NCBI RefSeq assembly: GCF_014897675.1
Contig: NZ_JABUXU010000017.1
Coordinates: 1-64,000, forward strand
Direction: 5' to 3'
DNA length: 64,000 bases
Source: Advenella sp. FME57
GTDB taxonomy: Bacteria > Pseudomonadota > Gammaproteobacteria > Burkholderiales > Burkholderiaceae_B
Both the position numbers and the translations under genes were made by a program. How positions within the stretch are numbered: position 1 is the stretch's first letter; each line of letters begins with the position of its first letter. Positions 53,990 through 63,299 of the stretch are shown piece after piece. A model generated the notes under the pieces. That model was given only the letters and a program-made list of their open reading frames with translations. It searched no databases and was not told the DNA's origin.

Positions 53990-55114
53990 ATGTCTGCAGC
54001 AACTGCGAATAACAAGAATCCTCTGGTGCGTTTTAAAAGCGTGCGCAAGAGTTACGATGGCAAAAACCAGGTCGTCAGGCACCTGAACCTGGATATTCGG
54101 CAAGGGGAGTTTCTGACGCTGCTGGGGCCGTCGGGATCGGGTAAAACCACCACGCTCATGATGCTGGCCGGTTTCGAGGCGCCCACCTCCGGCACCATTG
54201 AACTGGCCGGCGAGCAAATAGATAACCTGCCGCCTCACAAACGTAACATTGGCATGGTCTTCCAGAATTACGCCCTGTTTCCGCATATGACGGTTCAGGA
54301 AAATGTGGCCTTTCCACTCAAAGTGCGCAAATTCGATGTCGACACCCAGCAACAGAAAGTCAAAACAGCCCTGGCCATGGTGCAACTGGATGGGATGGAA
54401 AAGCGGTATCCCGCGCAGTTATCGGGCGGGCAGCAGCAGCGCGTGGCGCTGGCCCGGGCATTGGTTTTTGAGCCAGAACTGGTGCTGATGGATGAACCGC
54501 TGGGGGCGCTGGACAAACAGTTGCGCGAACATATGCAACTGGAAATCAAACGCCTGCACGGCGAATTGGGCATCACGGTCGTATATGTGACGCACGATCA
54601 GGACGAGGCATTGACCATGTCGGATCGCGTCGCCGTCTTTCATGACGGCATGGTCCAGCAAATTGGTTCACCCCAGGATATATACGAAACACCCGATACC
54701 GCATTTGTCGCCGGCTTCATCGGCGAGAACAACCGTACCCATGGCACCATTACGCAGGCAGGCGTGCATCAGGCAACAGTCAATTTGGACAGCGGGATGC
54801 AAATCCAGGGCACCCAACAATTGGGGATGAAGGTGGGTGACCGCGTGTCGGTCTCCATTCGTCCCGAACGAATCGCGCTCAATCCAGCGGAAAATTCCAC
54901 GGATGTGCGCTGCCAGGGCAGGGTTCAGGAAGTCATTTATCTGGGAGATCACGTTCGTGTTCGACTGGTCATCAACGGCGATCCTGATTTTGTGGTGAAA
55001 CAGCCGGTGTCTCAAGTGCGGCAGAAAATAACGGTAGGCGATACAGTGGATCTGGGCTGGAATCACGAGTTTGTGCGGCTTCTGGATCCCATCGAGAAGG
55101 CGGCAACGGTATAA
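53990..55114 (+). CDS. potA: Spermidine/putrescine-type ABC transporter ATPase (PotA-like)
   Basis: A 374-residue importer ATPase. Walker A GPSGSGKTT (46-54, Lys52 intact), Q-loop VFQNYALFPHM, signature LSGGQQQR (144-151), Walker B LVLMDEP with Asp168/Glu169, and switch THDQDEAL. A C-terminal TOBE domain (from about residue 250: GFIGENNRTHGTI and SIRPERIAL) is typical of PotA. The ATG at 53990 has AAGG upstream. It heads a potA-potD-potB-potC unit. Confidence 0.9.
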   Translation: MSAATANNKNPLVRFKSVRKSYDGKNQVVRHLNLDIRQGEFLTLLGPSGSGKTTTLMMLAGFEAPTSGTIELAGEQIDNLPPHKRNIGMVFQNYALFPHMTVQENVAFPLKVRKFDVDTQQQKVKTALAMVQLDGMEKRYPAQLSGGQQQRVALARALVFEPELVLMDEPLGALDKQLREHMQLEIKRLHGELGITVVYVTHDQDEALTMSDRVAVFHDGMVQQIGSPQDIYETPDTAFVAGFIGENNRTHGTITQAGVHQATVNLDSGMQIQGTQQLGMKVGDRVSVSIRPERIALNPAENSTDVRCQGRVQEVIYLGDHVRVRLVINGDPDFVVKQPVSQVRQKITVGDTVDLGWNHEFVRLLDPIEKAATV

Positions 55115-55139
55115 CAACCTTTTATGTGGAGAGAGACAA

Positions 55140-56201
55140 ATGAAAAAGAAAACAATCAAAGCTGCAGTGTTATTCACGGCGGCCATGGCCTGTCTGGGGT
55201 CGGGCATGGGCGGTGTGTATGCGGCCGATAGCCTGACACTGGTCTCCTTTGGCGGGGATAATAAAACCGCGCAGGAAAAAGCCTATTATGGGCCGTATGA
55301 AAAGGCAACGGGCACCAAGATAACGGCTGCTGAATACAATGGCGAGCAGGCCAAGATCAAGGCCATGGTAGATACCAACAGCGTCAGCTGGGATGCGGTG
55401 GAAGTGGAAAGCCCTGAACTGGTTCGCGGCTGCGAAGAGGGCCTGTTCGAACCCATCGACTGGGGTGTGATCGGCAACAAGGCCGATTTTATCGAGGCGG
55501 CGACCGACAAGGATTGCGGCGTGGGCATGTTTGTGTGGTCCGTCGCGCTTTCCTACGATGGCGACAAATTCAAGGACAATGCCCCCAAAAGCTGGGCCGA
55601 CTTCTGGGACGTGAAAAAATATCCCGGCAAGCGGGGCTTGCGCAAGGGCGCCAAGTACACACTTGAAATTGCCCTGATGGCCGATGGCGTATCGCCCAAA
55701 GAAGTGTACAAAGTGCTGGCTACGCCGGAAGGGGTGGACCGTGCTTTTGCCAAGCTTGATCAACTCAAGCCCAATATCCAGTGGTGGGAATCCGGTGCGC
55801 AGCCCGCACAGTATCTGGTGTCCGGCGATGTGGTTATGACCTCTGCCTATAATGGCAGGATCTCCCAGGCGGCCCGCGAAGGTAAAAATCTGAAAGTAGT
55901 CTGGGACGGCAGCGTGTACGACCTGGACTATTGGGCGATTCCCAAAGGCAGCGCCAACAAGGCGGAGACAATGAAATTCATCGCCTTTGCCAGCAAGCCA
56001 GAAACCCAGAAAGTGTATGCTGAAAATATCGCTTATGGCGCCGTCAATAAAAAGGCAATCGAGCTGATCGACAAGAAATACCTGGCCGATATGCCGACTG
56101 CGCCGGACAACGAAAAGAACGCCATTGCACTGGATGTGAACTTCTGGATCGACAACGGTATTTCTCTGGAGCAGCGTTATAACGCCTGGGTTGCCAAATA
56201 A
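55140..56201 (+). CDS. potD: Spermidine/putrescine-type periplasmic binding protein (PotD-like)
   Basis: A 353-residue receptor with signal peptide (KKKTIKAAV, cleavage after GGVYA). TLVSFGGDNKTAQEKAYYGPYEKATGTKI, SWDAVEVESPELVRGCEEGLFEPID, and NIQWWESGAQPAQYLVSGDVVMTSAYNGR are PotD-family segments. This branch (ABC sbp, group with YdcS and others) binds polyamines or other small cationic compounds; acidic and aromatic ligand residues are seen. GGAGAG precedes its ATG. Its stop overlaps the permease start by one base. Confidence 0.88.
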   Translation: MKKKTIKAAVLFTAAMACLGSGMGGVYAADSLTLVSFGGDNKTAQEKAYYGPYEKATGTKITAAEYNGEQAKIKAMVDTNSVSWDAVEVESPELVRGCEEGLFEPIDWGVIGNKADFIEAATDKDCGVGMFVWSVALSYDGDKFKDNAPKSWADFWDVKKYPGKRGLRKGAKYTLEIALMADGVSPKEVYKVLATPEGVDRAFAKLDQLKPNIQWWESGAQPAQYLVSGDVVMTSAYNGRISQAAREGKNLKVVWDGSVYDLDYWAIPKGSANKAETMKFIAFASKPETQKVYAENIAYGAVNKKAIELIDKKYLADMPTAPDNEKNAIALDVNFWIDNGISLEQRYNAWVAK

Positions 56202-57379
56202 TGGCTGGTCCACGCAAGGCGCTCTGGCTGGTTGTGCCGCTGCTGCTGTTTCTGCTGCTGACCTTTGTGGCGCCAATCGCTTCTTTTCTGGGAAAAAGCG
56301 TGGCCAATCCCGAGGTGGTCACGATTCTGCCGGCCACCGTCAAAACGCTGCACAAGTGGGAACCCGGTACGCCGGTCAATGAGGATATGTACCGTGCCCT
56401 GGCCGACGATCTGGCCCGGGCGCGGGCCGAGCAGGCCATGGGGCCGCTAATGCAGCGGCTCAATTTCGAGCGGGCGGGGTTTCGCACGCTGATTGCCAAA
56501 ACAGCGCGCAGACTACCCTTCAAGATAGATCCGCCAAGTTTCGAGAAAGCGTTCGAAGAGATCGACCCGCGCTGGTCCGATCAGGCTTACTGGGGCATAT
56601 TAAAAAACAATGCTCGCGCGCAAACGCCATACTATCTTCTGACCGCCCTGGATCTCAGGCAGGCCCCCGACGGCAGCATCGCGGCGGCACCACCGGACCA
56701 GGGGATCTTCAAAACCATTTATTTGCGCACCTTCTGGATGGCGGCTGTGGTCACCCTGGTGGCGCTGGTGTTGGCTTATCCGCTGGCCTATCTGCTGGCG
56801 CGGTTGCCGGCGCGTATCAGTAATCTACTAATGATTCTGGTATTGCTGCCATTCTGGACCTCACTGCTGGTGCGCACGGCAGCGTGGATCGTGCTATTGC
56901 AAAATGGTGGGCTGATCAATGGCCTGCTGATGCAAATCGGGCTGATTGATGCCCCGATGCAACTGGTGTTCAACCGGCTGGGCGTTTATATTGCCATGGT
57001 GCATATCATGCTTCCATTCATGATCCTGCCTTTATACAGTGTGATGAAAGGTATTTCGCCCACCTATATGCGTGCGGCGGTGTCGCTGGGCTGTCATCCC
57101 TTGCGCAGTTTCTGGGCGGTGTATTTCCCCCAGACCCTGCCAGGCATTGGCGCAGGCTGCCTGCTGGTCTTCATTACGGCTATCGGCTATTACATTACAC
57201 CCGCACTGCTGGGCGGTCCGAAGGATCAGATGATCAGCTACTTTATTGCCTTCTATACCAATGGCACCATCAACTGGGGCCTGGCCGGCGCATTGGCAGC
57301 CATGTTGCTGCTGGCGACATTGATACTGTATGCGGTCTACAGCCGGCTAAGCGGCTCGACCCGACTGGGGGTGGCCTAA
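56201..57379 (+). CDS. potB: PotB-like ABC permease with a long periplasmic insertion
   Basis: A 392-residue permease, about 100 longer than typical PotB. The first transmembrane segment (LWLVVPLLLFLLLTFVAPIASFL) is followed by about 145 polar residues (roughly 30-175) before the standard five-helix MetI-like core starts with TIYLRTFWMAAVVTLVALVLAYPLAYLLAR. The EAA loop reads AAVSLGCHPLRSFWAVYFPQTLPGI. The inserted region probably forms a periplasmic domain that meets PotD. It starts at TAATG directly after potD. Confidence 0.87.
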   Translation: MAGPRKALWLVVPLLLFLLLTFVAPIASFLGKSVANPEVVTILPATVKTLHKWEPGTPVNEDMYRALADDLARARAEQAMGPLMQRLNFERAGFRTLIAKTARRLPFKIDPPSFEKAFEEIDPRWSDQAYWGILKNNARAQTPYYLLTALDLRQAPDGSIAAAPPDQGIFKTIYLRTFWMAAVVTLVALVLAYPLAYLLARLPARISNLLMILVLLPFWTSLLVRTAAWIVLLQNGGLINGLLMQIGLIDAPMQLVFNRLGVYIAMVHIMLPFMILPLYSVMKGISPTYMRAAVSLGCHPLRSFWAVYFPQTLPGIGAGCLLVFITAIGYYITPALLGGPKDQMISYFIAFYTNGTINWGLAGALAAMLLLATLILYAVYSRLSGSTRLGVA

Positions 57380-58216
57380 GTGACGCAGGAAAATACCATT
57401 CGCACGCCTGCCGAACGCATCTGGCGCATGGTGCACTGGCTGCTGGCCATCCTGGTGTTGCTGTTTCTGATTGTGCCGGTGCTGGTCATTGTCCCATTGT
57501 CCTTCAACGACAGTTCCTTTCTGGTGTATCCGCTCGATGGCTTTTCCCTGCGTTGGTATGAGAATTTTTTCCAGTCGTCCGAGTGGATGCTGGGCCTGAG
57601 AAATACGCTGATCGTCGCTCCGCTGGCGACCGTCATTGCCACGGTATTGGGAACTGCTGCTGCGCTGGCGCTGTATCGGGCGCGTTTTCCCGGTAAAGGC
57701 CTATTGCTGGCGCTGCTGATTTCTCCCATGGTCGTACCGGTTGTTATCCTGGGTGTGGCTGCTTATCTGTTTTTCGCGCCAATGGGTCTGGCCAATAATC
57801 TGGGCCTGTTGGTGGTCATGCATGCGGTGCTGGGTACGCCCTTTGTGCTGATTACCGTGATGGCTACGCTCGAGGGCTATGATACCAACCTGGGAAGGGC
57901 GGCGGCCAGCCTGGGCGCCCCGCCGTTGTATGTGTTTCGACGGGTCACGCTGCCGCTGATTGCGCCTGGCGTGATCTCGGGGGCGCTGTTCGCCTTTGGC
58001 ACCTCGTTCGATGAAGTGGTCATGACTCTGTTCATTGCGGGGCCCGACCAGTACACCTTGCCGCGCGTCATGTTCAGCGGCATCCGCGAAAACCTGAATC
58101 CAACGATCGCTGCCGCAGCGACATTGCTGATTCTGTTTTCGGTCGCCATGCTGCTGACGCTGGAATGGCTGCGGCGGCGCGCCGAACGGCTGCGTCTGGC
58201 GATGCCCCAGGCGTAA
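57380..58216 (+). CDS. potC: PotC-like ABC permease
   Basis: A 278-residue permease with six hydrophobic segments. SFNDSSFLVYPLDGFSLRWYENFF and the EAA loop AAASLGAPPLYVFRRVTLPLIAPGVISG are PotC hallmarks, and SFDEVVMTLFIAGPDQYTLP follows. The start is a GTG placed immediately after the potB stop, so the two are tightly coupled. It closes the polyamine-type transporter. Confidence 0.9.
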   Translation: MTQENTIRTPAERIWRMVHWLLAILVLLFLIVPVLVIVPLSFNDSSFLVYPLDGFSLRWYENFFQSSEWMLGLRNTLIVAPLATVIATVLGTAAALALYRARFPGKGLLLALLISPMVVPVVILGVAAYLFFAPMGLANNLGLLVVMHAVLGTPFVLITVMATLEGYDTNLGRAAASLGAPPLYVFRRVTLPLIAPGVISGALFAFGTSFDEVVMTLFIAGPDQYTLPRVMFSGIRENLNPTIAAAATLLILFSVAMLLTLEWLRRRAERLRLAMPQA

Positions 58217-58570
58217 ACCAACAGCGCGTTGGCGGCAGCATGGGGAGCGCAGGAGTCGCGCATTGAGGGCCAGGCGATTTATGCGGCTGCCCCTTGCGGC
58301 GGGTCGGTTGTGTCGGTGCGCTCGTGCCGATGACGGATGCAATATTACAGATGCAATGTGAGTGTTTATCGTCACGCCAGGAGCTGGCCAGGATATGAGG
58401 GCAGCGGTACACCGGCCCAGGAAGGTATCACGTGCCTCATTATGTGCCGAATTATGTGCGCCATTAAATACCCCTGAAAGTGCTCTATAAATGCGAAAAT
58501 AAGATACGTGATAATATCTTAAATAATAATAGCAAAATGCTAACCCGACTTTGAGCGGTGCCCCGGAAAT
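58217..58570 (+). other. Gap of about 350 bases between potC and tetR-like genes
   Basis: No gene. A weak hairpin CCAAC-AGCGC-GTTGG lies just after the potC stop (58218-58232). The last 80 bases are AT-rich and contain the operator listed separately. Confidence 0.5.
58500..58521 (+). promoter_or_regulatory. Probable TetR operator upstream of the tetR-like gene
   Basis: TAAGATA (58500-58506) and TATCTTA (58515-58521) form an exact 7-bp dyad with 8-base spacing, 50 bases before the start codon. The 15-base stretch 58496-58510 recurs with one mismatch upstream of mipA. Confidence 0.65.
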
Positions 58571-59164
58571 ATGACCATAGCGAAATCTGTAAAAACACGG
58601 CGGCGAGGCGCCAGGCTTGAGCAGGCCATTATTGAGGTGGCCTGGGACAGGCTGATTGAACACGGGTACGCCTCGCTGACCATGGAAATGGTTGCCAGCG
58701 CTGCGCATACCAGCCGTTCGGTGCTCGCGCGGCGCTGGAACAGTAAAGCCGCCTTGGTGCTGGCGGCAATTAAATACCAGCTCTCCAGGCATCCGCCGCA
58801 GGTGCCCGATCGGGGCGATGTGCGGGAAGAGCTGCTTGAGTATCTGCAACGTCTTGGCAACTTTGCACCCATCTTCACAACAGTCAATGCCTTGCTGTCG
58901 AACGACCTGTTTCGCAAGGCATTTGCCACGCCGGAAGAGGTCAGACGGGCGCTGAGTGCGGGCAAAACGGATAATCTGAGCGTGATCCTGGACCGTGCGG
59001 TGGCGCGCAACGAAATAGATCCGGACAAGCTGATCCCGCCGGTCAAGACCCTTGTCCGGGACCTGCTGCGTCATCATGTCATGATGCACCGGGCCGCGCC
59101 GTCCGAACAATTGCGCGTTGTCTGGGTCGATTCAATTTTTCTTCCGCTGGTGCGACGCGCCTGA
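58571..59164 (+). CDS. TetR-family transcriptional regulator
   Basis: A 197-residue TetR regulator. The HTH lies at about residues 17-62 (IIEVAWDRLIEHGYASLTMEMVASAAHTSRSVLARRWNSKAALV), followed by a helical ligand domain. AAHTSRSVLARRW is the recognition-helix segment. It is transcribed toward the convergent mipA-type gene, and both genes carry a common operator-like sequence upstream. It probably represses itself and perhaps mipA. The inducer is unknown. Confidence 0.88.
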   Translation: MTIAKSVKTRRRGARLEQAIIEVAWDRLIEHGYASLTMEMVASAAHTSRSVLARRWNSKAALVLAAIKYQLSRHPPQVPDRGDVREELLEYLQRLGNFAPIFTTVNALLSNDLFRKAFATPEEVRRALSAGKTDNLSVILDRAVARNEIDPDKLIPPVKTLVRDLLRHHVMMHRAAPSEQLRVVWVDSIFLPLVRRA

Positions 59165-59204
59165 ACCTGAACCCAAGACCATTGGCCTGCATTGTGCCTG
59201 GTCG

Positions 59205-59996
59205 CTAGAACCGATAGGCAACGCCAAGGGCGCCCACAGCTTGCGATTTGCGCCGTACCAGCGGGCTGTCGGCCGCGTCCCCCATGAGCTGGCTGACACC
59301 GGCGGTGCCGGTGATGCTCCATGTCTTGGTCAGGTCATAACTGAAGCCAAGTCGCAGGGAAACATCCTTGAATCCGGCCGAAGCCCGGTATTCCGACAAA
59401 CCGGAGCGGGCTGCCTGTTGCGCACTGATGCCGAAGTAACTGTTCATGTACTTGGCGTTGGCCCAGTTGACCGACAGGCTGGGAATGACTTTAAAGCGCT
59501 CCGATACGGAATACGGATAAGAGACGCGCGCATTTGCAGTGAGTCCGCGCTCGCTTTTGGTAATTGCCTGGGTGGCCGATACCGTGAATATGGCACCCCA
59601 TACATTCGTCGATACGAAAATACGTGCGCCCAGCGCATTGGACAGCTTGCCGATGCCCTCGGGCACGTCGCTTTCGCTATACCCCTCCATCATGTTCACG
59701 CCGGCTCCGATAGTCAGTTGCGGGGACTGCCAGATATTTAAGCCCAGACCATCGCCCGAGCGGGCGAAAAAACGCCCGTACTGGGCGTCCACCACGGGAA
59801 AGGGCTGCAGCCGATATTCATCGGCCCCTTCATAGCGCGGGGCAATGGCTGCGCCCAGGCCGAGTTTCAGATGATCGTCGTCGGCGGCATGAGCGGCCGC
59901 AGCGGTCAGGCTCAATAAAGCCAACAGGATTCTGGACGGTGTTCTGGGGGGTAGGCAGACTTGTGCATATATAGGGGTTGAAACGGCAGGCTTCAT
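59205..59996 (-). CDS. MipA/OmpV-family outer-membrane protein
   Basis: A 263-residue protein with an N-terminal signal peptide (about 37 residues, cleavage after AAAAHA) and a beta-barrel of the MipA/OmpV family: DDHLKLGLGAAIAPRYEGADEYRLQPFPVVDAQYGRFFARSGDGLGLNIWQ is the conserved N-terminal half, and the protein ends GALGVAYRF with terminal Phe. The family includes the murein-scaffold protein MipA and several porin-like proteins. TTGGAG lies before the ATG. Confidence 0.9.
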   Translation of the reverse strand: MKPAVSTPIYAQVCLPPRTPSRILLALLSLTAAAAHAADDDHLKLGLGAAIAPRYEGADEYRLQPFPVVDAQYGRFFARSGDGLGLNIWQSPQLTIGAGVNMMEGYSESDVPEGIGKLSNALGARIFVSTNVWGAIFTVSATQAITKSERGLTANARVSYPYSVSERFKVIPSLSVNWANAKYMNSYFGISAQQAARSGLSEYRASAGFKDVSLRLGFSYDLTKTWSITGTAGVSQLMGDAADSPLVRRKSQAVGALGVAYRF

Positions 59997-60041
59997 GCTG
60001 GCTCCAAGGGGATAAAACTCGGGTTTAAGGTTCGTGAAAGA

Positions 60042-60070
60042 ATCTTAAGGAGAAATTTTTGGCTTGTCAA
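60042..60070 (-). promoter_or_regulatory. Sigma-70 promoter of the mipA-type gene
   Basis: On the - strand a perfect TTGACA (60070-60065) is 17 bases from TAAGAT (60047-60042), about 45 bases upstream of the start codon. Confidence 0.8.
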
Positions 60071-60078
60071 AGTACGCA

Positions 60079-60093
60079 CATGTATCTTATTTT
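60079..60093 (-). promoter_or_regulatory. Operator-like element shared with the tetR promoter
   Basis: The - strand reads AAAATAAGATACATG, matching 58496-58510 (AAAATAAGATACGTG) at 14 of 15 positions. It lies nine bases upstream of the mipA -35 box. The second half of the tetR dyad is not conserved here. Confidence 0.5.
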
Positions 60094-60758
60094 TTGATAA
60101 AACAGACCCAGGCCTGCGCGTTGGTCGGGTCTTGCGCGGCAACTGCTATATAGGAACCTGGTATATATATAGAGCCGATAGATTGGAAGATAGAAAGGCG
60201 TCAGTGATCTGACTGTGATTGATTGATGGTGGCGCTTGAGCGCAGACACATAGGCGGGTTCACGCAGCAGGCAGAATATAGAAGTCGCCATAGAAGAAGG
60301 CGGCCAGCCGGGCGGTTCATCGCCAATGGCGGCGCGCACGTTCTCGTTTGCTGTATGCCCAGATTAAACCTGTCACATTCATTTCGGCCGTACTTACGAG
60401 ACGCGTTTGCCAAAAAAGTTGTTGTTTTTCAAGTAGTAATTGGTCTTTTTAAGGTGTTTTTCACTTGCGTCCGGTACTCAGATAGGATATATTAGAGGAC
60501 TTCGTTCGTTTATGGGCGGAGAAACTATTTAAACAGATTTCAACCCAGGGTGGCGCACAAACTGATGGGCGCGGCCTGACGGGACCAAAACTGGTTATAT
60601 GAATAGCATCTGGTGCTTGCTGGCCTGCCTGACGTGCTGATTTACCTTGGTGTTTATTACGAGTAAATCAAAAGCGAAGTGGGTCGAAATACCAGAAATG
60701 GCAAACGGGCTGTCGGGAAACCGGCAGTGTATGTAACTAAGTTGGAACAGGAATAATC
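60094..60758 (+). other. Noncoding gap of about 665 bases upstream of rplN
   Basis: No protein-like frame on either strand. No S17, L29 or other S10-operon gene is present before rplN. It contains the candidate rplN promoter and a leader of about 260 bases. Confidence 0.6.
60465..60493 (+). promoter_or_regulatory. Candidate promoter of the spc operon
   Basis: TTGCGT (60465-60470) and TATATT (60488-60493) are 17 bases apart, preceded by a T-rich stretch that could act as an UP element. It is about 265 bases upstream of rplN, leaving a long leader. Confidence 0.5.
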
Positions 60759-61127
60759 ATGATCCAAATGCAAAGCACGCTAGACGTGGCTGATAACACC
60801 GGTGCGCGCCGTATTATGTGCATCAAGGTGTTAGGTGGCTCAAAGCGCCGTTACGCAGCCATCGGTGACATCATCAAAGTGACTGTCAAGGATGCAGCTC
60901 CGCGCGGACGCGTCAAAAAAGGCGAAATCTATAATGCGGTCGTCGTACGTACCGCCAAGGGCGTTCGTCGTAAAGACGGTTCGCTAATTCGTTTTGGTGG
61001 GAACGCAGCAGTACTGCTGAACGCCAAACTTGAACCTATCGGTACACGTATTTTCGGGCCTGTTACGCGTGAACTGCGTACCGAGCGCTTCATGAAAATC
61101 GTGTCACTGGCACCTGAAGTGCTGTAA
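60759..61127 (+). CDS. rplN: Ribosomal protein uL14
   Basis: The 122-residue L14 of the large subunit, near the interface and bridge B8. [33 protein letters not shown] and the ending [12 protein letters not shown] are diagnostic. It is the first gene of the spc operon here, with no S17 gene ahead of it. A GGAACAGG ribosome site precedes the ATG. Confidence 0.98.
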   Translation: MIQMQSTLDVADNTGARRIMCIKVLGGSKRRYAAIGDIIKVTVKDAAPRGRVKKGEIYNAVVVRTAKGVRRKDGSLIRFGGNAAVLLNAKLEPIGTRIFGPVTRELRTERFMKIVSLAPEVL

Positions 61128-61138
61128 GGGGCAGATAG

Positions 61139-61468
61139 ATGGAAAACATTCGTAAAGGTGACGAGGTTATCGTCCTTACCGGTCGTGATAAAAAGCGCCG
61201 CGGTGTCGTACTGGCCCGTGTTGACGCTAATTACGTCCTGGTCGAAGGCGTGAACGTTGTCAAGAAACACACTAAACCTAATCCGATGAGCAACAATCCC
61301 GGCGGCATCATTGACAAAACAATGCCTATCCACGTTTCCAACGTGGCATTGTTCAATCCTGCAACTGGCAAGGGCGATCGTGTAGGCGTCAAAGAAGTGG
61401 ATGGACGTAACGTCCGTATTTACCGTTCTAACGGCGAAGTCGTTGGCGCGAAAGCGAAAGGGGCGTAA
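61139..61468 (+). CDS. rplX: Ribosomal protein uL24
   Basis: A 109-residue L24, an early assembly initiator of the large subunit. The KOW motif [18 protein letters not shown] lies near residues 7-24, and [23 protein letters not shown] follows. It starts 11 bases after rplN. Confidence 0.97.
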   Translation: MENIRKGDEVIVLTGRDKKRRGVVLARVDANYVLVEGVNVVKKHTKPNPMSNNPGGIIDKTMPIHVSNVALFNPATGKGDRVGVKEVDGRNVRIYRSNGEVVGAKAKGA

Positions 61469-61470
61469 TC

Positions 61471-62010
61471 ATGGCTCGTTTGCAAGACTTATACAACAGC
61501 AAGATTGCTGGCGAAATGAAGAAACAGTTCGGTTACCAGAGTGACATGGAAGTGCCTCGCATTAGCAAGATCACACTGAACATGGGCGTTTCTGAAGCCG
61601 TTGCTGACAAGAAAGTGATCGAACACGCTGTTTCAGACCTGACAAAAATTGCTGGTCAGAAACCTGTGATTACTAAAACCAAAAAGGCGATTGCCGGTTT
61701 TAAAATCCGTGAAAACTATCCTATCGGCTGCATGGTGACATTGCGCGGTCAGCGTATGTACGAGTTTCTGGATCGTCTGGTTACGATCGCATTGCCTCGT
61801 GTACGCGACTTCCGTGGTATCTCCGGTCGCGCGTTCGATGGTCGTGGTAACTACAACGTCGGGGTGAAAGAGCAAATCATTTTCCCTGAAATTGAATACG
61901 ACAAAATCGACGCACTGCGTGGCCTGAATATCAGTATCACAACGACAGCTAAGACAGACGAAGAAGCCAAAGCGCTGCTAACAGCCTTCAGCTTCCCGTT
62001 TCGTAACTAA
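61471..62010 (+). CDS. rplE: Ribosomal protein uL5
   Basis: The 179-residue L5, which binds 5S rRNA in the central protuberance. [20 protein letters not shown] near residues 29-48 and [24 protein letters not shown] are characteristic. It starts two bases after rplX, so it is translationally coupled. Confidence 0.98.
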   Translation: MARLQDLYNSKIAGEMKKQFGYQSDMEVPRISKITLNMGVSEAVADKKVIEHAVSDLTKIAGQKPVITKTKKAIAGFKIRENYPIGCMVTLRGQRMYEFLDRLVTIALPRVRDFRGISGRAFDGRGNYNVGVKEQIIFPEIEYDKIDALRGLNISITTTAKTDEEAKALLTAFSFPFRN

Positions 62011-62021
62011 GGGGCGATGAC

Positions 62022-62327
62022 GTGGCAAAACTTTCACTCATCAATCGCGATATCAAACGCGCCAAACTGGTTGAGAAATTCGCAGCCAAACGTGCAGCAC
62101 TGACAGCGATCATTAACGACACATCGAAATCCGACGAAGAGCGCTACGACGCACGTTTGAAATTACAGCAATTACCGCGTAATGCAAACCCAACTCGTAT
62201 GCGTAACCGTTGCGTAATCACCGGACGCCCACGTGGCGTGTTCAGCAAATTTGGTTTGACCCGTCACAAACTGCGCGAGATGGCAATGCGCGGAGAAGTG
62301 CCCGGTATGACCAAGGCTAGCTGGTAG
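62022..62327 (+). CDS. rpsN: Ribosomal protein uS14 (zinc-free form)
   Basis: The 101-residue S14 of the small-subunit head. The C-terminal [28 protein letters not shown] lacks the four-Cys zinc motif, so this is the C- form. The start is GTG at 62022, with AAGGGGCGATGA upstream; no ATG fits the family N-terminus [10 protein letters not shown]. Confidence 0.97.
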   Translation: MAKLSLINRDIKRAKLVEKFAAKRAALTAIINDTSKSDEERYDARLKLQQLPRNANPTRMRNRCVITGRPRGVFSKFGLTRHKLREMAMRGEVPGMTKASW

Positions 62328-62338
62328 GAGAATAAATT

Positions 62339-62734
62339 ATGAGCATGAGCGATCCAATCGCCGATATGCTGACGCGTATCCGTAACGCGCAGCAAGTCGA
62401 GAAAGTCTCGGTATCGATGCCCTCCTCTAAGCTGAAAGTGGCTATTGCCACCGTGCTGAAAGACGAAGGTTATATCGAGAGCTTTGAAATCAAAGGTGAA
62501 AAAGCCAAGCCCGAGCTTGAAATTTCACTGAAATACTACGCGGGACGTCCCGTGATCGAACGCATTGACCGCGTATCACGTCCTGGACTGCGCATCTACA
62601 AAGGCCGTACTGCCATCCCTCAGGTGATGAACGGTCTGGGTGTAGCCATCGTCTCCACTTCGCGTGGCGTCATGACAGACCGCAAGGCCCGTCATGAAGG
62701 CGTGGGCGGCGAAGTTCTGTGTTACGTGGCATAA
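62339..62734 (+). CDS. rpsH: Ribosomal protein uS8
   Basis: The 131-residue S8, which binds 16S helix 21 and in E. coli also regulates spc-operon translation. [22 protein letters not shown] at the start and [23 protein letters not shown] at the end are diagnostic. It follows rpsN by 11 bases. Confidence 0.98.
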   Translation: MSMSDPIADMLTRIRNAQQVEKVSVSMPSSKLKVAIATVLKDEGYIESFEIKGEKAKPELEISLKYYAGRPVIERIDRVSRPGLRIYKGRTAIPQVMNGLGVAIVSTSRGVMTDRKARHEGVGGEVLCYVA

Positions 62735-62744
62735 GGAGAAGAAT

Positions 62745-63278
62745 ATGTCACGTATAGCAAAATATCCTGTTGAAGTCCCTAAAGGTGTTGAAGTTAGCAT
62801 CACGGACAGCAACATTCATGTTAAAGGCCCTTTGGGTGAACTGAACCAGCAACTGGGCGGCGAAGTCGCTCTCAAGCTGGACGACGGCAAAATCTCTTTC
62901 ACCGTGGCTGATGATTCACGCCATGCAAAAGAAATGTCCGGCACTCTGCGCGCCCTGGTAAACAATATGGTTACCGGCGTCAGCAAGGGTTTCGAACGTC
63001 GTCTGAATCTGGTTGGCGTGGGTTACCGTGCCCAGGTTCAGGGAGATTCACTCAAGCTTCAACTTGGTTTCTCGCATGACATCGTGCACCCGCTGCCAAA
63101 CACCGTGAAAGCCGAATGCCCCACTCAGACCGAAATCGTTCTGAAGAGCTTCGACAAACAGGCTGTTGGCCAGGTTGCCGCGAAAGTCCGCGCCTATCGT
63201 CCACCAGAGCCCTACAAAGGCAAAGGTGTTCGTTATGCTGACGAACGCGTCATCATCAAAGAAACCAAGAAGAAATAA
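62745..63278 (+). CDS. rplF: Ribosomal protein uL6
   Basis: The 177-residue L6 near the GTPase-associated centre. [18 protein letters not shown] begins it and [27 protein letters not shown] ends it. The ATG at 62745 with AAGGAGAA upstream is chosen; an earlier frame start inside rpsH is not used. Confidence 0.98.
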   Translation: MSRIAKYPVEVPKGVEVSITDSNIHVKGPLGELNQQLGGEVALKLDDGKISFTVADDSRHAKEMSGTLRALVNNMVTGVSKGFERRLNLVGVGYRAQVQGDSLKLQLGFSHDIVHPLPNTVKAECPTQTEIVLKSFDKQAVGQVAAKVRAYRPPEPYKGKGVRYADERVIIKETKKK

Positions 63279-63299
63279 TAGCGCAGGCAAGGATATATC

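Noticed and set aside
57701-59110. A 469-codon - strand frame across potC and the tetR-like gene
   Set aside because: It spans two recognised genes and an AT-rich gap, and the translation is rich in His/Arg/Gln like other shadow frames.
60067-60495. Short frames on both strands upstream of rplN
   Set aside because: They overlap the mipA promoter and candidate rplN promoter and look noncoding.
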